64,000 nucleotides of DNA from Cordyceps javanica (taxonomy: Eukaryota; Ascomycota; Sordariomycetes; Hypocreales; Cordycipitaceae), in assembly GCA_036850795.1 (NCBI GenBank), contig JAAECO010000004.1:3658001-3722000 (forward strand), in the 5' to 3' direction. The position numbers and the translations under genes were made by a program. Numbering within the stretch: position 1 is the first letter of the stretch; each line of letters begins with the position of its first letter. This document shows positions 10,961-22,633 of this stretch, piece by piece. Below the pieces are notes generated by a model. It was not told the origin of the DNA. It ran no database searches and was given only the letters and a program-made list of their open reading frames with translations.

Positions 10961-13900
10961 GACGCGTCGGCCGCAACTCGCAACCCGCAACGCAGACCTC
11001 AGAGCGGCCGCGTCCCATTGAACTCTACATGCATCTCTACTTTCCTGCCCGCGCCGCCGACCACCGCCAAGTCTCCGTAACGTCAAAGTCGCTGTTGTTG
11101 TGGCTCCCTTGCTGACTGTGACGCAACGCACTCGCCTGGTTCTAACGTCGTGCGAAACCCTATTCTCGAGGAATGGCAACCGCAAGCCCCTCATCTCGAG
11201 AGAAAAACTGGCCGTCAGCAAAGGGCCCAATCCACTTGCATTGGATTTTGTCATGTTAAAAATCCCCATCACACAAGCACTGTGTACAAGCAAGTCCAAT
11301 ATATTCACCCGCGGCCCGCCACTGCACATCCGCAAACTACTCGCGTCCCACCTTCTCAAGTCTCTGCACATCTCGACCTCTGGCCGTTTTGAAACGATGG
11401 GCCCTCTCTTATAGCATAGTCGCCCATCGCCAATCGCTGGATTGTTCAACAGCACCTTTGTCAACCAAGCATAGGACGTTGGCCCGCTCCGACACGTCCG
11501 CCACCAAGCCCACGTTGGCTGGTTGGTGGCTATCCACTTGGCCCTCCACCCCTTCGCTGTACTACAAGGGTGGCAGTCCAGCGGCCTCTGCCCGTTGAAA
11601 CTACTCCGGATGAAAATGTGCTCCTGCTACCGCGGAGTACCCGCCTGCCTCTCGCGGTGCATCGCGTACCACCACTGTTCGCGCCGAGGCCGTTTGCCTG
11701 CTGGCTCTGCGCCGCAGCCTCAGCGCCGTATCCAGCAGTTGCGCCGCGCAAAGCTGAGCGACTCCTTGCTGATGCTTGCTAGTGTAGAGAGCAATCAATT
11801 TTCCTTGCCACACAACATGTCGCTGCGCGGCGCAACGACTATGCATCCCTCGCAGGCACAGCGGCTAGATAATCGGAAAAGAGGCACGCGCTGGCAACTC
11901 ATGCGCTGTCGCTGAACTGAAAAACGAAAAAAGAAAAAAAAAAACTAATAAGTACTCCGTAGAGGTCTCACTTTTTTGTTAACCTCAATCGGCCTCCAAG
12001 AATCAGCCCATCTTTCGACATCTAGGCTTGCGCGTGTCTTGCGCCGTAACTTGCTTGTCCACTAACTAGGTAGCTGGTGAGACACAAAGTTCATCGTTCG
12101 TGGAGAAGAGAAACGAAAGGGTTGTGCCGCCACCTTGCAACCCTTTGGCCATCTACGCCACGCCATGCAGCCATCTTTGTGCATGCCGCAGCTGGCCACA
12201 AGCCCATGCAACATGGCAGCACAAGAAAGAGAGCAAAAGCGACAGAAAACAAGTTGCGCCAGCAGTCCACTGGTGGAGTGGAAGCTTCTGCTCGTCTCTT
12301 GCGCCTCTGGTTTGTACTGATAACTCACTTTTTTTGCACCTTGTGCCCACATGGCTTCCATGTCTCACCCCGCCAGAGTCCAGAAGATGATGAGAAGCTT
12401 CACGCCCCCTCCTTAGCTGCTAGTTGCCGTCACATTGCGAATAGACTCGTCCAATTGCCTGGTTTTCTCTCGTCGACTCGATCAAATCAAACACTTCTCT
12501 ATTCTTGGACTGACAGATCCTCCGGCGTCCACTCACTTGCGCCGTCTCCGGTCCTCGCCTCTCGTATCGATCGAGCCACATTCAACCTTACCATTCACAA
12601 GCGACAAACCCTCAAGCCAACGCTCACAATCATGAGACTGAATTGCTGAATTGTTGACCTACGTTTATGCGCGGCAGCCTGCGGCACCAACGCCGCCCGT
12701 CCTGCGTCCACCATGGAGCACCGCGGACTTGGTGACGGTACTTTGATAATCTCTCATAGGCCGCTTCCACCAGGATAAGATTACGTCGCATGCGTTTAGT
12801 AGTTTGGCCTTGCCCGCAGAAGCCGGCGCGCGCTGCACCTCGGTGGATTTCGCGATTGCTCCTGTCTCCTCACGTCTTTCCGTGTGCGCGGCCCGCTCGG
12901 CGACCTTGTATTTTCTTGTACAGATTATAAGCGTTGCATTGGTCGCAAGGCCCGTTGCCGCTTGCTTTCCACCACATACCGCTATTAATGTGAGGATTGA
13001 AGCTAACCCTCGAGCTAATAAACGAGGCACTAGTCCCACAACCTTGCTATTGGCATCCCCTCGCTTGGCACCTTCAGCACACCGTCTCACACATCCTGTT
13101 GCGCAGCGCCTACTTAGTACAGTCGTGTCTTGTACGTATGCGTCCTGCATGTATCAGATATTTCTTCTCATTCCGGCGCCGCCTGACGGAGCCCGCTGTA
13201 CTACCAGCAGCGGTAATTCCCTACACGCACACAATGTTGCCTATGTATAACGCGACCTGTCATTATTGATGGCGTGGGTGGCGGCAAAGCCTTGTTCCAC
13301 GACCCATAATGCATCCGGCGTCGGCTAAATGATCTGGATTTGACATACTCCAGGACACGATCTTCCCTATTTAGTGGTCAGAAAGATGAACAGCGGCATT
13401 CGAAGCCGGCTCCTCAGTTGGTCAGGTATGCTAACAGCGGGAACAACTTGTCAAGGCTATATCAGGATCTTCCTTTTCGATCGGTGCTTCTTAGTCTAGA
13501 CTTTACTGTGTGTGCAAGGTCTACGACTTGTTCCGCCTTCAAGACATGTATTAATGGCGACTCCCACACCAGCAAAAGTACAACAGCTGGTTGGTCCGAT
13601 TTACGAGGTCGGAAAGTTTCTGGGAAATAGTTTTCCAATGGGAGAAGGAAGAGAGCGCATTGTTCCGCGCGTGGAAATAAGCTGCGACAGGGGAGGCTTG
13701 GCTCCGGTGTAGCATGCGTCCTCGACGACCGAGGTCACGCTCTACTTGCTGACGCTTTCTGCAGTCTACTTACCAGTGTTCACGGAGTCGAGGCAGGCGT
13801 TTGGAAGCTTCTCTGTCAACAATAGGCTCCACACATGCATCTGGCTGAAGGTAGACGTATCTACTAGCCTTGTCAGGTACAAGGTGAGCTTCTCCGTATG

Positions 13901-15578
13901 TCTGGGTTCTGAGCAAGGCTACAAGGAACTACCTGGTACTACTAGATCGGGGCCAATTCTAATAATGTAGCATATCCATCGCTCGAAAACTCTAGTGCAG
14001 TTTCGGTCCGGCAAGAGAATGGCAGATCCAACCAGACGCGCAGCCTTTTTCTATAGAGTGAACCGTGCGATGGGCACAACGGCCACGAGTGCCCTTTCTG
14101 CGACGATTTGCGGGACTTGTCCAAATCCACCTGAGCAAGCTTCGCTGTCACTAGGTACTAGTAGCTAGCTACTGGTAACGGTGAAGTATAGGCAAGCGTA
14201 ACGCACTGGGCAACGACAATAGTGTTTGGGGCTACGCAACGGCTAATCTCAACTGTAGTTAGTCCATTGATGCACTACCCAGCCAGCCAATCAGTCAAAC
14301 TTGTCAATCTCGAGAACAACTAAAGTCAATGCAATGGCACGGTCCTTGTCCTCGATTCGCGATTCAACGTCGGAGCGGCCAAGAAGGATAGTGTTATGGG
14401 CCAGTCTTTCAAGGTTCTCTCATGCAGCACGATGAGGGGACTATCGGCTCCTTTTTGAAGAAATACCCGGACGAATGACTTTGAGGTGAGGGGCGACACT
14501 TGTACTGGCTTTGCGTGGAAGCCCGCCAGCGTCGTATCGAGAGGCGGGGAGGCCGACGACGATGCTTTGTTGAATATTTGCAGAATTGAAGGAGGGTGAC
14601 GTTGCTGTCCCGCCTTTGCTTTGTCCGCCGGGAATAGAGTTTCTCACGACATGATGCCACTTTGGTGATGAGCAGGACTGCGAAAGCTTACGCAGTATCC
14701 GTGCTCTGTACAGGCTACCCGTTTACAACTACCGAATTGAAACACCAATGCCACCCCGTCCCTGCCTTTTGTTGCTGTCGCAGGGCCTTGTCCTCTCCGT
14801 CAATGCATTTTCGATAGGGCAAAGCTGTTTTACTGATACTCGGTACTTGGTTGATGGCGGCGAGGAAACAGGATTTTTGCCATGTACTCTGGGGGGGTGA
14901 AAAGTGGTGGTCGTCACTTGTCAGATTTGCGCTCCATAGGGAGGAAAAGTAAGCCCCAGTGACAACGACCCATGACAACGCATCTCTCCCGAGCCATATA
15001 CTGGATGACAGGTTTATTTTTTCTTCAGCTACGACGGGGATTTGTGGCTCTTTTTTAAGCTCAATTTTTGCACGGAATAAATTAAAACGAATAGGAAAAC
15101 GGTCTTTTCTTCATCTACGCCCCCACTGATCAGCAACGGCTTTTTGGGGCGCCCAATGCAAACCCTGGATATTTTCTCCTCTTTCCTTGCCTTTTGTGTG
15201 TGTCTGTGTGTGTTTAGTTGATAAATTTCTTTTAATCCAACCACTTTCCCTGAATGTACTAGTCCAGAAGGGGGGGGAGACGGCCCGGGGAGTGACGGGG
15301 GGCCAGCCCTTTCTCATTTGATGCATTGCATATGCAGCACTGACGTTGTGTGCTGGTAGTGAGTGAGTGGAAGGGGGGGGCGGCAAAGAGGCTTTCCAAG
15401 GCAAGGCTTTCTCAGTGGCTATTTTTTGTAAGAAAATTTTCTTGTTTTCCTCACTCTTCTTCTTCTTCTTTATTACCCGTCAATCGAAGCGGAAAAGCAG
15501 AGCCGTAAGGTGGGTTGATGGCCAAAGAGACGCATAAGGGGAGACTGACTTTTGCCTTGATACCCGTGCATGTGTACA

Positions 15579-15610
<32 letters not shown>

Positions 15611-16992
15611 CATACATATAAGTGTGCGCGTGTGTGTATATATACGCTCTTCTCGGTTTGCGACGGGACGACCCTCCTTCCTCTCGCGGCGATATGAACA
15701 TGGCAAGGCGGGACCTTGTGTAGAGCGGGTTTTTTTTGGAGAGGGAGGGAGGAGTACATGACGCTATCTATGGCGTCGCATCAGCTACGAGTCACGCAGT
15801 CACAGCACCCGGAACGGGGAAGCAGGGTTCATGGTTCGAGCACGAGGGGAGAGAATGGATGTGTCAAGGCCATAAAGGCGATGCGTTATGCGGGGGTTTC
15901 AGGTAAATACAGACACTTAATTGTGGTTCTTTTTTTTTTTTTTTTTTTGCGTAGTGTATGATGCTTCTTGTGCGTTTTGTTCTCCTGATTCTTCTAAATA
16001 TTTCTTCTGATTCTTTTTTCTCTTCGTTTTCTCAAAGTACAATGCGCCAATTCATCCTTCTCAAGTCTTGCCGTCGTCCAATGGGACACTTTCGAATCCT
16101 CCCTTTGACATCTTCGTCGCATTCCCTCCCATTTCTTGTCCGTTCAATCAGCAGCATGCCCACATGAAACAACTTGAAAACACATGCAAAATAAGAGGGT
16201 TAAAAAGTCAGAACAAGGCAGACGTGAATATTAGAAGAATAAAGAAGAAAACGTGCGGGGGGGGGTTAACGGAACACGGGGTGGGAGACCGCTTCCGGAG
16301 TCGCAATTAGAGGGAGGTTGACGTGCCAAACGGCGCTTCACCAATCTCGACGCTGTCGCCAAGTTGACCGCACCGAGACGGCTTCCAGTTCCCAATATAA
16401 ACGACAGGATGACATGGCTAGTGTTTCACTGGTCTCTGGAGGCAAGATGAGTCCATGGCAATTGAGAAGCGTCCCAATCCGAAAGGGGAGGAAGTAGGTG
16501 GTAGTTGCAACCATCGAGCCGGCGAGCCGTCGACCAAGATGTCTCAATTTTGAAACCGGAATCAGTCAGAAAATGGCAACACCTCTCCAGGAACATCATA
16601 TCTGGAAGCGAGGACAACGCCGTGGCTCTTCCGAACAGCAGTTTTGACCACGGCCAAGTTGCCAGACACTCCCACACAAGACAGCTGGTCAGTAATTGCG
16701 GGATGCGAGAGAATTAAAAAAAGGGGGGGGGGAGAGAAGAACAGCGGTTTCATATACAGCATTCCAGAGGTATAAAAAAGAGTACGCCCCCAAGGTCTTG
16801 TAATGCAGCAGCACAGCGTAGTGGTATCAAAAAACGATCAGAGGGGTGGTTTCAAGAGCGAGTCCAGTCCAGTCCCGGGGCCGGGATGCAAGTTTTTCAC
16901 AAAGAGCCCAAAGAACAAGGTTGGACGCACGCGCTGAATCACATACGGGCAGTGAACAAAGGGAAAATGGGTGCATCACGAGAGCGCTCATC
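10961..16992. other. Gene-poor block
   Basis: About 6 kb in which I recognise no gene. It holds a TACTCCGTA copy at 11953-11961, a TG/TA microsatellite at 15577-15647, a 19-base T run at 15930-15948, several G runs, and scattered short open frames up to 190 codons (for example 12077-12649) with no known motif. Base composition does not look extremely AT-rich, so a heavily RIP-mutated transposon is not obvious. The last ~300 bases are probably the 3' untranslated region of the KH-domain gene. Confidence 0.55.
15577..15647. repeat. (TG)n(TA)n microsatellite
   Basis: Alternating purine-pyrimidine tract: TG repeats, then TA repeats, then TGTGCGCGTG and TATATATA. Such tracts can adopt Z-DNA or cruciform structure. 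No gene overlaps it. Confidence 0.85.
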
Positions 16993-18907
16993 TCATTTCG
17001 GCGGCGCTCCGGCCGGCGGGGTGCCGTCTCCTCCGCCTTGCTGCTGTTGCTGGTACATCAAGGACTGATACCAAAGGGCCACGTAATTTTGATAGCCACC
17101 ATCTGCCGTGGATTTCCTTGATTAGCACACACTCCACCAATTTTGAAGCGAGGAAAGGGGCTGCCACGTACATTGTGCGTAGGGATCCGAGGCGTCACCG
17201 GAAGCGCCTTGCGGCGGAGCGTTAGTAGACGAGGCCTGCGAGTAGTTGTTTCCGCCGCCGCGGTCGCCGTGTCCGCGGTCGTGATGGCCACCGCGACCTC
17301 CGCCATCGTGGCGGTCGCGGCCGCCTCGGCCGCCGCCTCCGGCATTCTTTTGTTTCTGTCCAGCAATCAGCAAATTGGGTTTTCAACGAGAAGACAGTTG
17401 TAGTTGGGTCGTTACTTACCATGGCTTCAACCTTTTCATCAATCAGCTGCTTTGCGCGCTCAATGCTTTCTGGCGCTCCAATCAGTGAGATCTCGCGCTG
17501 CACCTCGCCCGGGCCAGACGACGGCGCAACGTTGATCTTGCACTCGGCCTGGGACTGGATCTCACGAATCGTCTCGCCTCCCTTGCCGATAATCATACCG
17601 ACTGCTTCGGACGGGACGTAGATGGCCTCGGTGACCTTGCCAGGCCCGTCGTAAGGGTTGTTATGCTGGTTGTAGTTGTCACGAGACTGGCCACCGCCGG
17701 CGCGTGACATGGGAGCAGGCTTGCTGCCGCTGGGAGCACCACCCCCTTGAGGAGCGTCGGTGCGGCTATCACTGTCGACGATTTCAAGGATAAAGTCTTT
17801 GGCGCGGGCGGTGGCCGACGGCGTGCCGATGAGGTTAACAGGTCGCAGGCCATTGACGCTTTTGGACTCGTGCACGATGTTGATGTGGCAGCCTGAGCGT
17901 TCTTGCAAGTCACGAATGGTCTCACCGCCGCGGCCAATGATGAGACCAACCGTGCGGTCGGGAACCATGATTTGCATGTGGTCCTCGCCGTCACGCAGCC
18001 CACCGGCAGCGCCGGGCGCAGGCTGCTCTTCAGCACGGTTCAGCGCACCCATGCCGCTGTCTTCAATGATCCGATTGATGGCGTCCTTGACCTCGGCGCG
18101 GCGCGGAGCTGGACCTGTGATTCTGCATTGACGGAATGGACCGCCATCGGTGGGGGAAAGGAATTGGACACGGCAGCCCGACTCGCCTTCGATTCTGCGC
18201 AAATTTTCGCCATTGCGGCCAATGATAAGACCTACCAGGCTCGATTCGATCTGAATAGTTTCGGAATTCTCATCGCCACCGCCTGCAGAACGAATGGGCG
18301 AACGGTCGCGACCTTTGCTGCCGCCGCCGCCGCCGCCGCGAGGAGAGTGTCTACCGCGCGAAGGCGGGGACCAGGATCGGTCTCGGCCGTAATCGCGGCC
18401 GTGGCCGCCACGGCGGTCATTGTGGTGATCACGCTGAGGTGACCTCGATCGTGAGCGTCCGTATGATGGTTCCGAGTCTCTCGTTTCGGCGCCGTAAACG
18501 AGGGGCTGGTCGTAGGAGGCGACACCCTTGGCCGCCGCAAAGGCACGGGCTTTGGAGAGCACATCATCAAAACTCATGGTGCCCGAGTTTACAGGGCGAA
18601 TGGCGCTCAAATCGACGCTGCCAGAGGCCGCAGGCGCGGGCAAGCCTTGCTGGGAAGGAGCACCATAACCAGCACCGCCGGGCGGGGGGCTGCGGTAGCC
18701 GGCCTGGGGTACGCCTGATGGAGGAGCGTACGATTGGCCTGGCGCGCCGGGCGGTGTCTGTGTAGGTGTAGCACCGGCAGGTCGCTGGGAGGCTGAAAGG
18801 GTAGAAGAGAAATCACGGTCAGCATGAGGACAAGCACTTTGGCGCATCGGTATAGTCTCACCAAGAGCCGCGAGGATGCTCTGAATGTCTGGCTGAGGCT
18901 CGGCCAT
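16993..18907 (-). CDS. Triple KH-domain RNA-binding protein (FUBP/KSRP-like)
   Basis: Four exons on the minus strand: 18907-18862, 18792-17420, 17355-17172 and 17102-16993, giving 570 residues. Introns are 18793-18861 (69 bp), 17356-17419 (64 bp) and 17103-17171 (69 bp), all GT-AG and joining in frame. The start is MAEPQPDIQSILAAL; an in-frame upstream ATG at 18970 is ignored because exon 1 splices cleanly from 18907. Order: a Pro/Gly/Gln-rich N-terminus, an Arg/Ser/Asp-rich segment (~125-185), then three KH domains with GXXG loops GRNG, GRGG and GKGG near residues 203, 300 and 415. An RGG-rich stretch and a Gln-rich end with YGGYQNYVALWYQSL follow; this C-terminal motif recalls the Tyr motifs of FUBP proteins. 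Likely a nuclear single-stranded RNA/DNA binder acting in mRNA processing or stability. Targets unknown. Confidence 0.9.
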
Positions 18908-20819
18908 CTTTTGTGGTGCGAAGAAGACGCGGATCAAGCGAGGCGAAGAGTCAGGCGAATAGTCAGGCAATAAAGGTGTACGATTGAGGAGAATGTGGGC
19001 GAAGAATCAGCGGCAAACTAGTAGTAGTCGTACGATCGAAGCAGATGTCATGCAAGAGATCACACAGCAGTACAGGTCAAAGATTGGCCGCAAGCACTGG
19101 GCACCTTGGAATATACAGCGAACGACGGACAGACGAATAGTAAAATGTTGGAGCACGCGATAAGTTCTAGTCATATACGTCCAAACAAGAGGAGAGGAGT
19201 AGTAAGATTGTCAAACGCGACTTGACCAAAAGAAAGCCAGCCTAGGCAGGCGTGTACTAATCGTGCGCAAGAGATACGGCGAGTTGGCGGAGAGCGGTGA
19301 TGGAGAGATTAACCCGTCAACTACGACGCCGGCGATTCGGATGATTCGGACAGGCGGGCGTCTGGCGATGGAGAAGAGATCGTCAAGATTCGTCGTAAGA
19401 TGTTGAAGATGAAGAAGTTGTGAAGGGCAGGGTGAGGGCTGCGACTGGGGCCATTGCCGTGGGGCGGATGGGATGGGTTTTTTTTTCTGCTGCAAAAAAA
19501 ATGGGCAATGTGACCGTTTTCCGGAAAAATGATGCGCCGGTAGAGGTTTGGGGATCTGATGATAAGTAATTAGTTAGTGTGTACCTTTTTGCGGGGCAGC
19601 TGGGTAAAGAGTACACGGACATGTCTGTGATGGGACGAAGCCAAAGTGCGGATGAGATTGACTGGGCTGACTCGTTTAGTACCAGTAAGTACTTAGGTTT
19701 GTCGAATTGGTGGTGCTTGAGAGGCGGCGGCACGTTTCAATCAGGCTCCGTCGTGGCAGGGAGTATCGATGGGTTGGTAAGACGGAGACGGCGTTGTCTC
19801 TGTCAAGACAAAAGCAAAGTCGTGACTTATAACGAGCTGAATCACAGGGATGGAGGGAGCAATCCGAGGCAATACTTACGAGGCAACACAGCAACAGGTT
19901 TTACACATTTCTTTTCATTGTTATCGTCGTGGCACCAAAGGCCGAGGCTGCTTTCGCTGCGATGCGCTCGCCAGACACATGGACGTTCAATTCAACATGA
20001 CTTTTTTTCGCTTACAACGGTCCAGTTTTTCTTTGCGGAGTACGGAGTAAACAGCAGCACATTGCTGGCATTTATCCCTAGTCTTGCCGTTTTAAGCAAA
20101 ACATGCGTGTCTCGTCGTCTCTGAGCCAATCACCGCACCATGGGGCTTCATCCCGAACCACGAGCTGAAGGCGGAGGATTGTCCATCAGCTGTAGCCTCT
20201 GTCACAATATCATTCTCCAGACAATTCCAGTAAGGATTCCACTTACAGAAAAATTCAAATAATTGTGCCTGTACGACTTGGTCAGGCCTGTGTGCCAAGA
20301 CTGGCTGGCGGCAGGCTCTCTAACAGGGGCCGGGCAAGCGCGATGCCTACCATCTTGGGTAGTGTACATGATAGGTAACTAATAACTAGTAGGTAGGCAA
20401 TGTTGGGACGCTTGATTAACCTTTGCGGCTCCCTATCCATCGCAGAAGCCTGGTAAGGCTGCCCTGGACAACAGCCAATAAGTGGCGCCTTCCCGGCCCG
20501 TGAGAGCAAGAATGGCCGTAGTGGAACAGCCCGGGCCGGTCGCGATGGACAGTCGCGCAGAAGGACACTGTAAATTGCGAATGCAATTTTGCTGCTCGTC
20601 TTTGCTTCTTCGCCTCGTCACATCTCTTCTCCAGCCCTGCATGTAATTATCCTGCTGCCGCCGAGGTCCTCTCGTGGCCACCGCAATAGCCTCTTACCTA
20701 CAACCTCAGACTCTATCCTCCGCATCCTCTTCGAGGCCGCCACGGGCCTTGTTTTTTTTTCTCTCCGTTCTCTACTCTTTATCCTACAAGGCTTCTCAGC
20801 ATACTTTGGCACCTCGAAA
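18908..20819. other. Divergent intergenic region
   Basis: About 1.9 kb between the divergent KH-domain and small Cys-rich genes. The 18910-19500 part is the KH-gene upstream region. A TACGGAGTA copy lies at 20041-20049. The stretch 20590-20800 is C/T-rich on the plus strand and fits a leader for the gene starting at 20820. An open frame at 19579-20124 has no recognisable motif. Confidence 0.5.
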
Positions 20820-21041
20820 ATGTGTACTCACATCGTTCTCGAGTACAAGTGCAAGCACCAAATGTCGCGAGGCACTACTAAGTGTAGCCTGCTTCCGTGC
20901 AAAGGGCGCAAGGAGGAAAAGGTGGAGAGCATGGAGATTTGCTCGCGATGTGAAGACAAGAAGAAGTGGAAGTCGGCACGGTGGTGCGCAGAGGGATGTT
21001 GTGCTGAAGGGTGCTGCTGTTGCTGTTGCGTCGTCATGTAA
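20820..21041 (+). CDS. Tiny Cys-rich protein with predicted CaaX prenylation tail
   Basis: An open frame of 73 residues starting MCTHIVLEYKCKH, preceded by a ~200-bp pyrimidine-rich leader typical of genes here. Cys2, Cys11, His13, Cys22, Cys27 and a CSRC pair at 41-44 suggest a small metal-binding fold. The C-terminus is a run of six Cys followed by VVM; CVVM fits the CaaX rule with Met in the X position, favouring farnesylation, and the neighbouring cysteines could be palmitoylated. This predicts a membrane-attached peptide. Caveat: GT donors at 21038 (GTAAGG) and 21060 (GTAAGT) could splice to an AG at 21106. The first would remove the stop and the CaaX box; the second would be a 3'-UTR intron. 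Function unknown. Confidence 0.55.
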   Translation: MCTHIVLEYKCKHQMSRGTTKCSLLPCKGRKEEKVESMEICSRCEDKKKWKSARWCAEGCCAEGCCCCCCVVM

Positions 21042-22633
21042 GGCGATGGCTCGGCTTTGGTAAGTGAGGCGGCCGACGCATGTGGAAAAATGAAGTTGAC
21101 TGACAGGTTTCAAAGCTGGATAATAAGACCTATGGATCATGTACCACGAACGGAACGACAGAATTTGGACAATATCTTTTTCTTTCTAGAATCTTTACCA
21201 TTTCGAACCACGAGCGTTTTTTTTTAGCGACAGACGACAGCAATTGGAGCAAGTAAGTGGGTGTGTGCGTGCTTGTACACCACATGATGATACCTTTAGC
21301 CACAAACTGCATCCTTGGCTGCCTGGAACGTCATGGAATTCTACGACGCCCTTTAGCGACATTCTTACTTGGAGAAAGGTCCAGGTACCAGGACGCTCCA
21401 TGCAAGCACGGCAACGCCACTTGGTGGCTGGTGGTCTTATCGTGACAGCCACGGCGGGGGTGTTGAAGTCCAGTGACGGCGACGGTAGGCGGCAAGGAGG
21501 CAAGGAGGCAGCCGAGAATGCTGTTGTTGTTTGTTGTTGCTGTTGTTCATGCTGGGTATAATTTTCTTTTTTTAGACAAAAATGAATTGAAGCGATTGTT
21601 TATCAGACAAAGACGGATCGATACAGTGACGACTGTGCGTCTACCCCAGTCGTTCGTGGTTGTACTCCGTACTTCCAGGGCATCTAGTACTGAGAAGGTA
21701 CCTACGCAGGGTAACTGGGTGGCAGGTCGTGTCATCAGCGGGGGGTTCCTAGCCAGGCTGTGTGGCTGGGCTCGATAAATGAAGAGAGTATCTATCGAAT
21801 GAAACATTGTTATCCACTGATATTAATCAAGCTGGCTGCTTATGCCCACTTCCCCAGTCGGCCTTGGTAATGACGCATGAAGACGCACAATTCTAATACT
21901 GACTTTGCAGGCGAGCGACTTTGGCGTTGCTGAGACGTCACTAGCCCTGCAGGCGTCAGCTACTTTAGTAGTAGGCCGTAGCCTACCGCAGCCTGGTGGA
22001 TTTGAGCCACGTTGGGGCGGGGAGGAGGGGGCCAGGGGGTAGTAAATTAGCGCTGTATTTTTAAGGAGGTACGGAGGTGCTGACCTGTGGCGGACATCAC
22101 TAAAGTGCCCCAAAACAACTCCGAATGGGCTCCTAGAACCATTCCCTCAGTGCCTGTACTCACCTCACCCAGCAGCCGCTGTTCTTTCTCCCAGGGAGGG
22201 ACCTAGGTAGTGAGTCCCGGTCCCCAGGAAACCCGCTCTCCCCAAAAAATGCCCATCCCCCGCCCCCCATAACCTTCCATCTCTTCCCATGCTGCCATCC
22301 TTTGCCCCAAAAATCCCTCCAAGCTTAGCGTGTTTCCCCCCCCCCAGTTCGGCCCCATCCTCCTCGCTAGGCCTCCGCCATGCCGCTCAACGCAAACTAC
22401 AGGTACCTTGGCCCATTCATTACTGCCCGTCTGAGCCTTCCGGCCAACGCCAGCCAAGCCATGCCACGAGGCGCTTCTCTCCTCGCCTTCGCCCTGCGCT
22501 TCCATCCCGTCGCCTTCTTCTTGCCTTGTTCCTCCAGGCTCCTTGACTCTCCATGGTCTGACACCCCGGCTGCTCGTGTCTCTCCTTGTGTGCCCACCCT
22601 TCCTTCGCGAACCGCAGTCGCAACCCCATCATC
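21042..22633. other. Intergenic region and WDR48 leader
   Basis: About 1.6 kb. The first part is the 3' flank of the Cys-rich gene with a possible intron at 21060-21106. A TACTCCGTA copy lies at 21663-21671 and an ACCTAGGTAG element at about 22201. From about 22240 to 22620 the plus strand is C/T-rich, fitting the promoter and leader of the WDR48-like gene. No gene recognised. Confidence 0.5.

Noticed and set aside
10724..11464. 246-codon minus-strand open frame
   Set aside because: Overlaps open frames on the other strand, is Arg/Gly/Ser-rich with no motif, and lies in a CT-rich tract that is naturally stop-poor.
12077..12649. 190-codon plus-strand open frame
   Set aside because: No family motif, overlapping frames on both strands, no leader or splice support.
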